This document shows, piece by piece, positions 32,698 to 40,943 of a DNA stretch of 44,209 nt. A program made the translations under genes and the position numbers. Below the pieces are notes generated by a model that did not search any database, had not been told where the DNA came from, and worked only from the letters and a program-made list of their open reading frames with translations. The DNA is taken from positions 1-44,209 of the forward strand of contig CAUJHO010000003.1 in assembly GCA_963205025.1 (NCBI GenBank), given 5' to 3'. This DNA comes from Pseudomonadota bacterium (GTDB taxonomy: Bacteria; Pseudomonadota; Alphaproteobacteria; Caulobacterales; Caulobacteraceae). Position 1 is the first letter of the stretch; every line of letters begins with the position of its first letter.

Positions 32698-32745
32698 CTG
32701 TCATCCCGGCCAAGCCGCCCTGGCGGCGCAGAGCCGGGGTGACAG
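32698..32745. repeat. Nested palindrome between dxs and ileS, probable bidirectional terminator
   Basis: The outer arms CTGTCATCCCGGC (32698-32710) and GCCGGGGTGACAG (32733-32745) pair with one mismatch; an inner GCCGCC-ct-GGCGGC hairpin sits between them. This TGTCATCCCGGC-type dyad is a common dispersed intergenic repeat in alphaproteobacteria. Its place between two convergent genes suits transcription termination from both sides. Confidence 0.6.
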
Positions 32746-32752
32746 GGAGACG

Positions 32753-35647
32753 CTAGGCGGCCCGCGCGTCCAGCCAGCGCACGGCATCGGCGTCGCGGGC
32801 CGACAGGTCCGGGTAGTCCGGGTCCGAGCCCACATCCGGCACGCGCCGCCACGAGCGGGCGCATTTGGCATGGTCGGCGATCCCCACCTGAACCGTCACG
32901 GCGTCGCCGCTCTCGACAAGGTCGGCCCCGGAGGTGCGGAAGATCTCGGCGGCATCCAGGCCTTCGAACGGGGCGAAGGCAGAGGCCGGTCCGGTCACGG
33001 TCGGCCAGGCGTCCAGCGCCCCACCGATGATCTTGTCGCGACGCGCGGCCTCAAGCGCCTCGTTGACGACCTCCAGCACCGTTTCGACCGCTGCCCAGCG
33101 CGCGGCCTCGGCGTCATTGCGCCATTGCGCCGGCGTGTCGGGAATGATGCGGGCGCAGTTGGTGCCGTCCTCGGGGAAGCGCGTCGACCACGCCTCCTCC
33201 ATCGTGAAGGGCGTCAAGGGGGCCAGCCAGGCCGTCAACCGGGCAAAGACCGCGTCCATCACCGTGCGACACGCGCGCCTGCGGATGGAATCGGGCCGGT
33301 CGCAATACAGGCTGTCCTTGCGGATATCGAAATACAGCGCCGACAGATCGCCCGAGCAGAAATCCAGCACCGGGCGGATCACATCCTGGAACCGATAGGT
33401 TTCATAGGCGGCGCGGACCTGGCCATCCAGCTCCCACAGCCGGTGCAGGATATAGCGTTCCAGCGGCGGCATCTGGTCGAGCGGCAGGCGTTCTTCGTCG
33501 GTGAAGCCGTTCAGGGCCCCGAGCAGATAGCGGACCGTGTTCCTCAGCTTGCGATAGGCATCCACCGTGGTCTGGAGGATCTCCTTGCCGATCCTCTGGT
33601 CCTCGGCATAGTCGGCCATGGCCACCCAGAGCCTGAGGATATCGGCCCCGCTCTCCTTGATCACGGTCGCCGGGTCGGTGGTGTTGCCCCGCGATTTGGA
33701 CATCTTCTCGCCGTTCTGATCCAGGGTGAAGCCATGGGTCAGAAGCGCCTTGAACGGGGCGCGGCCACGGGTACCGCAGCCTTCCAGCAACGACGCCTGG
33801 AACCAGCCGCGATGCTGGTCGGAGCCTTCCAGATACAGGTCCGCCGGCCAGGCGGTGTGCTTGCGCCCCTCCAGCGTAAAGACGTGGGTCGAACCGGAAT
33901 CGAACCAGACATCCAGAATGTCCTCGACCTTTTCGTAGGTGTCGGGGTCATACAGGCCCAGAAACTCGGTATCCGGCGTGCCGAACCAGGCATCGGCCCC
34001 GCCCGCCTCGATGGCCTTGAGGATGCGCGCGTCGACTTCCGGGTCGTTCAGCGGATGGCCGGTGTGCTTGTCGACATACATGGCCAGCGGCGTGCCCCAG
34101 GCACGCTGGCGGCTGATCAGCCAGTCGGGTCGGCCTTCGACCATGGCGCGGATGCGATTGCGGCCGGCTTCCGGGAAGAAGGTGGTGTCGTCGATGGACT
34201 TCAGCGCGCGCTCGCGCAGGGTACCGCCGTCATCCAGCCCCTTGTCCAGCCTGATGAACCACTGCGGGGTGTTGCGGAAGATGACGGGGGCCTTGGAGCG
34301 CCAGGAGTGCGGATAGGAATGCTCCAGCCGCCCGCGCGCCAACAGATTGCCAGCCTCGATCAGCCGGTCCATGACCGCGCCGTTGGCCGGTCCGAACTTG
34401 CCGGTCTTCTTGCCCTCGGTCTCCAGCACCTTGAGCCCTGCGAACAGAGGTACATGCGGATAGTAGGCTCCGTCGGGATCGACGGTTTCCGGCACCTCGT
34501 GATGGCCGTGAGCCTTCCACACCTCGAAGTCGTCAGCCCCGTGGCCGGGTGCGGTGTGGACGAAGCCGGTGCCGGCATCGTCGGTGACATGATCCCCGTC
34601 CAGCAGCGGCACATTGAAGCCATAGCCGAGATCCAGCTCGGCCAGCGGATGGGCGACCTCCAGCCCGGCCGGATTGATGTCATAGACGCGGGTCCAGGAC
34701 GCCGCCTTGGCTGCCCTGAGAACATCTTCAGCCAGCTTGTCGGCCAGGATCAGCCGGTCGCCGGCCTTGACCCAGGGCTGGAACTCAAGTCCCGTCTCGA
34801 CGCCGGTCACTTCATAGAGGCCGTAGGCGATCTCAGGCCCATAGGCGATGGCCCGGTTGGCCGGCAGGGTCCAAGGCGTGGTCGTCCAGATCACCACCGC
34901 CGGCGTCGTCGCCTGGAAGGACAAGAGGTCATCGGGGTGATCGTCGGTCATGGCCGTAACCGGGAATTTCACCCAGACGGTCGGCGAAACGTGGTCGTGG
35001 TATTCGATCTCGGCCTCGGCCAGGGCCGTGCGTTCGACCGGCGACCACATCACCGGCTTGGAGCCGCGATAGAGTTGGCCGGTGGTCTTGAACTTGTGGA
35101 ACTCGCCGACGATGGCCGCCTCTGAGGCATAGTCCATCGTCGCATAGCGATGGTCCCAGTCGCCGACGACGCCCAGGCGTTTGAACTGATCGCGCTGAAC
35201 GTCGATCCAGCCGGCGGCATATTCGCGGCAGGCGGCCCGGAAAGCGGCCTTGGAAACCTCGTCCTTGCGCTTGCCCTGGCTGCGGAACCGCTCCTCGATC
35301 TTCCACTCGATCGGCAGGCCGTGGCAGTCCCAGCCTGGGACATAGTCGACGTCATAGCCCAGCAGGAACCGCGACCGGACCACGAAATCTTTCAGCGTCT
35401 TGTTCAGGGCGTGGCCGATGTGGATGTCGCCATTGGCGTAGGGCGGCCCATCGTGCAGCACGAACAGGGGCGCGCCCTGGTCCTGACGGATCCGCCTCAG
35501 GGTCGAATAGAGATCGCCCCACTGCTCCAGGATCAGCGGTTCTTTCTGCGGCAGGCCGCCGCGCATGGGAAACGGCGTCTCGGGCAGGAAGACGGTATCG
35601 CGATAATCGCGGGTGGCGGCAGGATCGGTCAGGGTGGCGTCGGCCAT
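32753..35647 (-). CDS. ileS: Isoleucyl-tRNA synthetase
   Basis: 964-residue class I aminoacyl-tRNA synthetase charging tRNA-Ile. HIGH is at residues 76-79 (ANGDIHIGH) and KMSKS at about 648-652, the CP1 editing domain lies between (TTPWTLPANRAIAYGPE), and GWDCHGLPIEWK and WFDSGSTHVFTLEGR are family marks. The C-terminal zinc finger of the E. coli-type enzyme is degenerate: only the first Cys of the four remains (KCARSWRRVPDVG, then DLSARD), so it cannot bind zinc in that way. Start ATG at 35647. Essential single-gene unit, convergent with dxs. Confidence 0.96.
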   Translation of the reverse strand: MADATLTDPAATRDYRDTVFLPETPFPMRGGLPQKEPLILEQWGDLYSTLRRIRQDQGAPLFVLHDGPPYANGDIHIGHALNKTLKDFVVRSRFLLGYDVDYVPGWDCHGLPIEWKIEERFRSQGKRKDEVSKAAFRAACREYAAGWIDVQRDQFKRLGVVGDWDHRYATMDYASEAAIVGEFHKFKTTGQLYRGSKPVMWSPVERTALAEAEIEYHDHVSPTVWVKFPVTAMTDDHPDDLLSFQATTPAVVIWTTTPWTLPANRAIAYGPEIAYGLYEVTGVETGLEFQPWVKAGDRLILADKLAEDVLRAAKAASWTRVYDINPAGLEVAHPLAELDLGYGFNVPLLDGDHVTDDAGTGFVHTAPGHGADDFEVWKAHGHHEVPETVDPDGAYYPHVPLFAGLKVLETEGKKTGKFGPANGAVMDRLIEAGNLLARGRLEHSYPHSWRSKAPVIFRNTPQWFIRLDKGLDDGGTLRERALKSIDDTTFFPEAGRNRIRAMVEGRPDWLISRQRAWGTPLAMYVDKHTGHPLNDPEVDARILKAIEAGGADAWFGTPDTEFLGLYDPDTYEKVEDILDVWFDSGSTHVFTLEGRKHTAWPADLYLEGSDQHRGWFQASLLEGCGTRGRAPFKALLTHGFTLDQNGEKMSKSRGNTTDPATVIKESGADILRLWVAMADYAEDQRIGKEILQTTVDAYRKLRNTVRYLLGALNGFTDEERLPLDQMPPLERYILHRLWELDGQVRAAYETYRFQDVIRPVLDFCSGDLSALYFDIRKDSLYCDRPDSIRRRACRTVMDAVFARLTAWLAPLTPFTMEEAWSTRFPEDGTNCARIIPDTPAQWRNDAEAARWAAVETVLEVVNEALEAARRDKIIGGALDAWPTVTGPASAFAPFEGLDAAEIFRTSGADLVESGDAVTVQVGIADHAKCARSWRRVPDVGSDPDYPDLSARDADAVRWLDARAA

Positions 35648-35687
35648 GGAAGCTCGTCTCGTGTCGTTGATCGTTCGCGTGTCTCGA

Positions 35688-35704
35688 TCCCGGCGTGCGC
35701 GGGA
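35688..35704. repeat. Short intergenic dyad upstream of ileS
   Basis: TCCCG-7 nt-CGGGA inside the sequence GATCCCGGCGTGCGCGGGAG, resembling the arms of dispersed alphaproteobacterial repeats of the GATCCCGG..CGGGA kind. It sits in the 239-bp divergent region between ileS and the lipoprotein gene; the rest of that region shows nothing else I can name. Confidence 0.3.
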
Positions 35705-35886
35705 GCCAGGCCCCTGCGGCGCTACGCCGGGCGGCTAATCGAAATCAGGCGAAACAGGCGCGCGGTCATGGTGTTGGCGGTCTAGCAGAGCAGACCCGCC
35801 CTCGGCCAGTGCCCGGCCAACCGATTTTCTGGCCGAACGTCGATCTGGAGACTAAGGTGCGGCAACTTGAAGTGGAGGAACTGAAC

Positions 35887-36420
35887 ATGCGTCTTGTCCT
35901 GCTTGCGACCGCTGCTGTCCTGGCTTTGACGGCCTGTGACCCCACGGCCCAGGGCGATACCCCCGCCGTCACGGAAGCCCCGGCCGAACCTGCCGCCCAG
36001 GCGACTGGCCCGGACCTCGAACCCGCGGCCCGGCCGGAAGTCGGCCCCGAGACCTTTGCCCGCGAACTCTACACCGCCATCTTCGAGGACGAATTCAGCC
36101 CCCTGGCTGAAGACCAGGCCAGGCTGTGGACGCCGGAGGCCTGGGCCGACATCCAGGCGGCCTGGGCGCGCGACCCCGGGGCCATCTCGGCCGACCCCTT
36201 CTGCGAATGTCAGGACCCGATCGGCATGAGCGCCGGCGAGATCGTTGCGACCCTGAGCGATCCCAACACCGCCACGGTGGTGGTCCAGGTTCAGGGTGGC
36301 GACCGCCGCGCGCCCGTCACCCTGAACCTCAAGTTCGTTAACGACGCCTGGGTCGTCGACGACGTCATCAGCTCCAGCGGCGGCTCCTTCCGCGAAGCCC
36401 TGGCCGCCGGCGAGGCCTGA
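35887..36420 (+). CDS. Lipoprotein with DUF3828-like domain
   Basis: 177-residue lipoprotein (lipobox LTAC, Cys17). After a Pro/Ala-rich linker, residues about 55-170 carry FARELYTAIFEDE, ADPFCECQDPIGMSAGEI, and VTLNLKFVNDAWVVDDV, a pattern I associate with DUF3828-like NTF2-type domains; the match is tentative. Asp follows the lipidated Cys, which in E. coli signals inner-membrane retention, though this rule may not hold in alphaproteobacteria. The ATG at 35887 has GGAGGAA seven bases upstream. It precedes an S46 peptidase gene by 66 bp and may be cotranscribed. Confidence 0.75.
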   Translation: MRLVLLATAAVLALTACDPTAQGDTPAVTEAPAEPAAQATGPDLEPAARPEVGPETFARELYTAIFEDEFSPLAEDQARLWTPEAWADIQAAWARDPGAISADPFCECQDPIGMSAGEIVATLSDPNTATVVVQVQGGDRRAPVTLNLKFVNDAWVVDDVISSSGGSFREALAAGEA

Positions 36421-36456
36421 CCGCGGCGGCTTGGCCACGCCGATTGGGACGTCTAG

Positions 36457-36476
36457 GGTCACAGGACAACGTGACC
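36457..36476 (+). promoter_or_regulatory. Hairpin abutting the ribosome site of the first S46 gene
   Basis: GGTCAC-8 nt-GTGACC ends immediately before the GGAG ribosome site (36477-36480) of the peptidase gene starting at 36487. As RNA it could influence translation; as DNA it could be an operator. It has no T-run, so it is not a classical terminator. Confidence 0.3.
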
Positions 36477-36486
36477 GGAGTTTCCC

Positions 36487-38553
36487 ATGCGTCCCGCCCT
36501 GCTCGCCGCCGCCTCGATCCTGTCCCTGACGGCCACCACCGCCGCCGCCGCCGCCGAGGAAGGGATGTGGACCTATGACAACTTCCCCCTGGCACGGGTC
36601 AACCAGACCTACGGCGTCAATATTGATCAGGCCTGGCTGGACAGGGTGCGGCTGGCGTCCGTGCGCCTGTCGACCGGATGCTCGGCTTCCATCGTCTCGG
36701 GCGAAGGACTGGTCCTGACCAACAACCACTGCGTTGAGGCCTGCGTCCAGAACCTGTCGACGGCCGACAACCAGTATGCCCAGACGGGTTTCCTGCCGGC
36801 CACGCGCGAGGACGAACGTCGCTGCGAGGGAATGCAGGCCGAGATTCTCGAAGGTATTGCCGACGTCACCGACCGGGTCCGTGCCGCCGGGGAGGGGCTG
36901 GAAGGCCGCGCCTTCACCCAGGCCCGCGACGCCATGATCGGCCAGATCGAAACCGAAGCCTGTGCTGACCGGCCAGAGCTGCGCTGTCAGGTCGTCAGCC
37001 TGTATCGCGGCGGCCAGTTCAAGCTCTACACCTATCGCAAATATGAGGATGTGCGCCTGGCCTTCGCGCCGGAAGAAGCTGCCGGGTCGTTCGGCGGTGA
37101 TCTGGACAACTTCAACTTCCCGCGCTTCTCGCTCGATGCCGCCTTCCTGCGTCTTTATGCCGACGGTCGGCCCATGGCGACGCCGGGTCACCTGGGTTGG
37201 GATGCCGGCCCACCCGAGGCCGGTGAACTGGTGGTGATTTCGGGCAGCCCCGGTTCGACCCAGCGCCTGTTGACCATGAGCCAGCTCCAGACGGTGCGCG
37301 ACGTCATCCTGCCGCTGGATCAGCTGACGCGCTCGGAGCTGCGCGGACGCCTGCTGCGGTTCGGATCTGAAAATGCTGAGAACGAATTCATCGCCTCCTC
37401 GACGCTGGGCTCAATCGAGAACAGCTACAAGCGCGGCCGCGGCCAGGCCCGCGCCCTGATCGATGCCGATTTCATGGCCCGGCGGGCCGAAGGCGAGGCC
37501 GAACTGCGCGCCCGCGTCGCGGCGGATCCCGCCCTGGCCGAACGGATCGGCGACCCCTGGGGCGAGATCGAAGCCCTGCAGGACGACTATGCCGAACTGT
37601 ACCCCGCCTATTTCTTTCTGGAGACGCGGGCCGGCGGCGGTTCGCAGCTGTTCACCTGGGCACGCAGTCTGGTGCGGGCGGCGCGCGAACGCGAAACCCC
37701 ACCGGCCGAGCGGCTGGTTGAATATGCCGACAGCCGCCTGCCGCTACGCCGCCGCCAGACCCTGGCCGACACCCCGACCTATCCCGAGCTGAACGAGATT
37801 CAGCTGGAATGGTGGCTGTCCAAGACCCGCGAGATCCTCACGGTCGACGACCCGCGCATCCGCTCGCTGCTGGGCAATGAAAACCCCGAACAGATGGCGG
37901 CACGCCTGATGGCCGGCACCACCCTGGCCGATCCGGCAGTGCGAACGGCCCTGTGGGACGGCGGCCTGGCCGCCATCGAGGCCTCTGACGACCCGCTGAT
38001 CCAGTTCGTCCTGGCCATCGACGGCGTCGCCCGCGACAGCCGGGCCGACTGGGAAGAGCGGGTCGAAGGGCCGACCGATCGCGCCGCCGAGCGGCTGGCA
38101 TCGGCCCGCTTCGCCGCCTATGGCGACAGCCTGTATCCCGATGCCACGGGCACCCCGCGCCTGACCTTTGGACGGATCGAGGGCTGGACCTATGACGGCC
38201 GCACGGTCGCGCCCTTCACCACCTTCGCAGGCCTCTATGACCGCGCTACCGGGGCTCCACCGTTCGAGATCGCGCCGCGCTGGCAGGCGGCGCGCACGGA
38301 GCTGGACATGGACACCCGCTTCGACATGGCGGTGTCGACCGACACCATCGGCGGCAACTCGGGATCACCGGCGATCAACGCCGACGGCGAGGTGATCGGG
38401 GCCAATTTCGACTCGACCTTCCTGGGTCAACGCAACGCCTTCGGCTACGACCCGGCGGTCAACCGCAGCGTCAGCGTCACCGCCCAGGCCATCACGGCGG
38501 CCCTGCGCCAGGTCTATGACATGGGCCGCCTGGCCGACGAGCTGGAGGAGTAG
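36487..38553 (+). CDS. S46 family dipeptidyl-peptidase, Ser-type specificity site
   Basis: 688-residue exported serine exopeptidase of family S46 (DPP7/DPP11), which removes dipeptides from peptide N-termini in the periplasm. The N-terminal EEGMWTYDNFPLARV is the family hallmark. Catalytic triad by alignment: His81 (LTNNHCV), Asp217 (FSLDAAFLRLY) and Ser625 (GGNSGSP). Eighteen residues after the Ser, the position that is Gly in DPP7 and Arg in DPP11 (residue 673 in Porphyromonas numbering) is Ser643 (NFDST). P1 preference is therefore not predictable as either classical type. Signal peptide cleavage near AAA-E. Paralogue of the gene at 42056. Confidence 0.93.
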   Translation: MRPALLAAASILSLTATTAAAAAEEGMWTYDNFPLARVNQTYGVNIDQAWLDRVRLASVRLSTGCSASIVSGEGLVLTNNHCVEACVQNLSTADNQYAQTGFLPATREDERRCEGMQAEILEGIADVTDRVRAAGEGLEGRAFTQARDAMIGQIETEACADRPELRCQVVSLYRGGQFKLYTYRKYEDVRLAFAPEEAAGSFGGDLDNFNFPRFSLDAAFLRLYADGRPMATPGHLGWDAGPPEAGELVVISGSPGSTQRLLTMSQLQTVRDVILPLDQLTRSELRGRLLRFGSENAENEFIASSTLGSIENSYKRGRGQARALIDADFMARRAEGEAELRARVAADPALAERIGDPWGEIEALQDDYAELYPAYFFLETRAGGGSQLFTWARSLVRAARERETPPAERLVEYADSRLPLRRRQTLADTPTYPELNEIQLEWWLSKTREILTVDDPRIRSLLGNENPEQMAARLMAGTTLADPAVRTALWDGGLAAIEASDDPLIQFVLAIDGVARDSRADWEERVEGPTDRAAERLASARFAAYGDSLYPDATGTPRLTFGRIEGWTYDGRTVAPFTTFAGLYDRATGAPPFEIAPRWQAARTELDMDTRFDMAVSTDTIGGNSGSPAINADGEVIGANFDSTFLGQRNAFGYDPAVNRSVSVTAQAITAALRQVYDMGRLADELEE

Positions 38554-38562
38554 CCGCACCGG

Positions 38563-38595
38563 GCCCGCGCCGAGCCCGCGCCGAGCCCGCGCCGG
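38563..38595. repeat. Three 11-bp tandem repeats after the first S46 gene
   Basis: GCCCGCGCCGA occurs twice and GCCCGCGCCGG once, directly head to tail, starting 10 bp after the peptidase stop codon. Copy number may vary between strains through replication slippage. No function is evident. Confidence 0.8.
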
Positions 38596-38656
38596 GCAAA
38601 TACCGCCTGTGTCTCGACCGCCACACATTAAGAACGACTCTCAATCGCGTTGCTAT

Positions 38657-38671
38657 TGCGATTAATTCGCA
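38657..38671. promoter_or_regulatory. Fur-like palindrome upstream of the haem-type receptor
   Basis: TGCGA-TTAAT-TCGCA, a perfect 5-5-5 dyad, lies in an AT-rich stretch 40 bp upstream of the receptor ATG. TGCGA/TCGCA-armed, AT-centred palindromes are the style of Fur/iron-responsive sites in alphaproteobacteria; the match is by eye only. Iron repression of the receptor and the following gene is the expected outcome. Confidence 0.5.
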
Positions 38672-38711
38672 GTAGATCGCGGCCCTGTTCTATCCATCGG
38701 GGCCGTCCTTC

Positions 38712-40913
38712 ATGCGTACTTTCCTCCTGTCGTCCGTCGCCGGCCTCGCCGTGCTGTCCGCCGGGGCCACCGCCGCCCAGCCCTTCTCCGGCGAGGATGA
38801 GCCGACCTATCTGGGCGAGATCACCGTCACCGCGACACGCTCGGTGCAACAGGTCGATGAGGTGCCGGCGACCGTTTCGGTGGTCACCGAGCAGGAGATC
38901 GAGGACAATCTGGTCGATGACATCAAGGATCTGGTCCGCTGGGAACCGGGCGTCGAAGTCCCGACCAGCCCGGCCCGCTTCGGGGCCGCCTTCGGAAGCA
39001 CCGGACGCGATGGCAACTCCGGGTTCAACATCCGCGGCCTGGAAGGCAACCGGGTCCTGATTCAGACCGATGGCGTGCGCGTACCCGACGCCTACACCTT
39101 TGGCCCCTCGCTCTACGGCCGGGGCGACTTCGTCGATCTGGACCTGCTGTCGCGCGTCGAGATCGTGCGGGGCCCGACGTCGGCACTGTACGGATCGGAC
39201 GGTCTGGCAGGCGCGGTCAGCTTCGTGACCCGGGACCCGGAAGAGTTCCTTTCCAACGGTCGTGATTTCGGTCTTCGCGCCCGCACCGCCTATGCCTCGG
39301 CCAATGACCAGTGGAGCAACGGCCTGATCCTGGCTGGGCGCACCGGGCGCTTCTCAGGGCTGCTGTCCTACACCCGCCGCGACGGCCACGAGCAGGAAAA
39401 CCAGGGCGACAACGACGTCATCGGTTCGCTGCGTGACACAGCCAACCCACAGGAGGTCGGATCCAACGCCTATATGGCGCGAGGCGTCTATCAGGTGAAT
39501 GATCAACACCGCCTGCGCCTCACCTGGGATCACCTGGATCGTGAGGTGTCATCCGACATCCTGTCCGGGGTCACCGCCGCCACGCTCGACATCCTCGGGA
39601 CCGACACCACCGACCGCGACCGGGTCGCCGCCGACTGGATCTTCGAAGACGGCACAGGCCTCATCCAGGGGGCCCAGATCACCACCTACTGGCAGGACGC
39701 CAGCGTCCGCCAGTTCACCTTTGAAGACCGCAACCCGGCCGCTGACCGCACGCGCGACAACACCTTCGACAACGAGGTGTTCGGGGCTTCAGCCCAGTTT
39801 GACAGTGTCGTCAGCCTGGGGTCGGTCGAGCACCGCTTCACCTGGGGGGCGGACTATTCCATGACCCGCCAGGAGGGGATCCGCACCGGCACCGTGCCGC
39901 CGTTCGGCGAGACCTTCCCCAACCGCACCTTCCCGAACACCGACTACGCCCTGGCCGGTGCCTTCGTTCAGGACGAGATCGCCCTGATGGGCGGGAACCT
40001 GACGCTGTTCCCGGCGGTGCGGCTCGACTGGTACGACCTGTCGCCCGAGGTCGATGCCCTCTATGCCTATCCGGCGGAAGGCTCGAGCGATTCCCAGATC
40101 TCTCCGAAGGTCGGTGCCATGTGGTGGTTCACCGATCACCTCGGCCTGTTCGCCAACATCGCCATGGGCTTCAAGGCCCCGGCCCCTTCGCAGGTGAACA
40201 ACGGCTTCTCCAACCTGGCCTTCGGCTATGTCTCGCTGCCGAATCCCGACCTGAAGCCGGAAACCAGCCGTACCCTCGAGGTCGGCTTGCGCTTCCGCGA
40301 TTTCGTGGACGGTGCCGGTGGTCGCTGGTCGGCGGGCATCACCGTCTATCACGGCGAATATGACGACTTCATCCTTCAGGAGGTCGTGTCCGGTTCCTAT
40401 ACGCCGATCGACCCGGCGGTGTTCCAGTTCATCAACGTCGACGCCGCCACCGTCTCCGGTATTGAGGCTCGCGCTCACGGTCGCTGGGAAAGCGGCTGGG
40501 GCGTCAACATGGCCCTGTCGTTCCAGAATGGTGAACAGGAGCGTGCCGGCGTCGCGCTGGACCTTCCCACCGCCAATCCGATCAAGTTCGTTGGCGGCGC
40601 CTCCTATGACGATCCGGCCGGTCGCTTCGGCGGCCAGCTGATCGCGACGATTGCCGGCGACATGGACACCGATGGCATGGGTCTGGCCTGCGGCACCTCC
40701 TGCTTCGGCGGCGGACGCACGCAGGTTCTGGACGCCACGGCCTACTGGAACGTCACCGAAGCCGTCGCCCTGCGCGCCGGCGTCTTCAACCTGACCGACG
40801 AAACCTGGTGGAACTGGTCCGACGTCCGTGGCGTCGACCGTCTGTCGTCGGTTCTGGACGCCTACAGCCAGCCGGGCCGCAATTTTGCGGTGTCGCTGAC
40901 CTATCGCTATTAA
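38712..40913 (+). CDS. TonB-dependent haemoglobin/transferrin/lactoferrin-type receptor
   Basis: 733-residue outer-membrane receptor: signal peptide (TAA-Q), TonB box region (EITVTATRS), plug with GFNIRGLEGNRVLIQTDGV and EIVRGPTSALYGSDGLAGAV, and a barrel ending in the terminal aromatic LTYRY. In the extracellular haem-binding region it has FKAPAPSQ (a FRAP-box form) and NPDLKPETSRTLEVGLR (an NPNL-box form), the marks of haem/haemoprotein receptors. The conserved His usually found between these boxes is absent. A Cys pair (CGTSC) sits in a late loop. It is followed by a DUF6607 gene 30 bp downstream, a recurrent neighbour of this receptor type. Confidence 0.88.
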   Translation: MRTFLLSSVAGLAVLSAGATAAQPFSGEDEPTYLGEITVTATRSVQQVDEVPATVSVVTEQEIEDNLVDDIKDLVRWEPGVEVPTSPARFGAAFGSTGRDGNSGFNIRGLEGNRVLIQTDGVRVPDAYTFGPSLYGRGDFVDLDLLSRVEIVRGPTSALYGSDGLAGAVSFVTRDPEEFLSNGRDFGLRARTAYASANDQWSNGLILAGRTGRFSGLLSYTRRDGHEQENQGDNDVIGSLRDTANPQEVGSNAYMARGVYQVNDQHRLRLTWDHLDREVSSDILSGVTAATLDILGTDTTDRDRVAADWIFEDGTGLIQGAQITTYWQDASVRQFTFEDRNPAADRTRDNTFDNEVFGASAQFDSVVSLGSVEHRFTWGADYSMTRQEGIRTGTVPPFGETFPNRTFPNTDYALAGAFVQDEIALMGGNLTLFPAVRLDWYDLSPEVDALYAYPAEGSSDSQISPKVGAMWWFTDHLGLFANIAMGFKAPAPSQVNNGFSNLAFGYVSLPNPDLKPETSRTLEVGLRFRDFVDGAGGRWSAGITVYHGEYDDFILQEVVSGSYTPIDPAVFQFINVDAATVSGIEARAHGRWESGWGVNMALSFQNGEQERAGVALDLPTANPIKFVGGASYDDPAGRFGGQLIATIAGDMDTDGMGLACGTSCFGGGRTQVLDATAYWNVTEAVALRAGVFNLTDETWWNWSDVRGVDRLSSVLDAYSQPGRNFAVSLTYRY

Positions 40914-40943
40914 GTCGCGCTTTCATCTGAACGGAATTCGACA

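Noticed and set aside
32870..35125. Plus-strand 751-codon open frame
   Set aside because: Antisense to ileS; no recognisable domain, and composition typical of a shadow frame.
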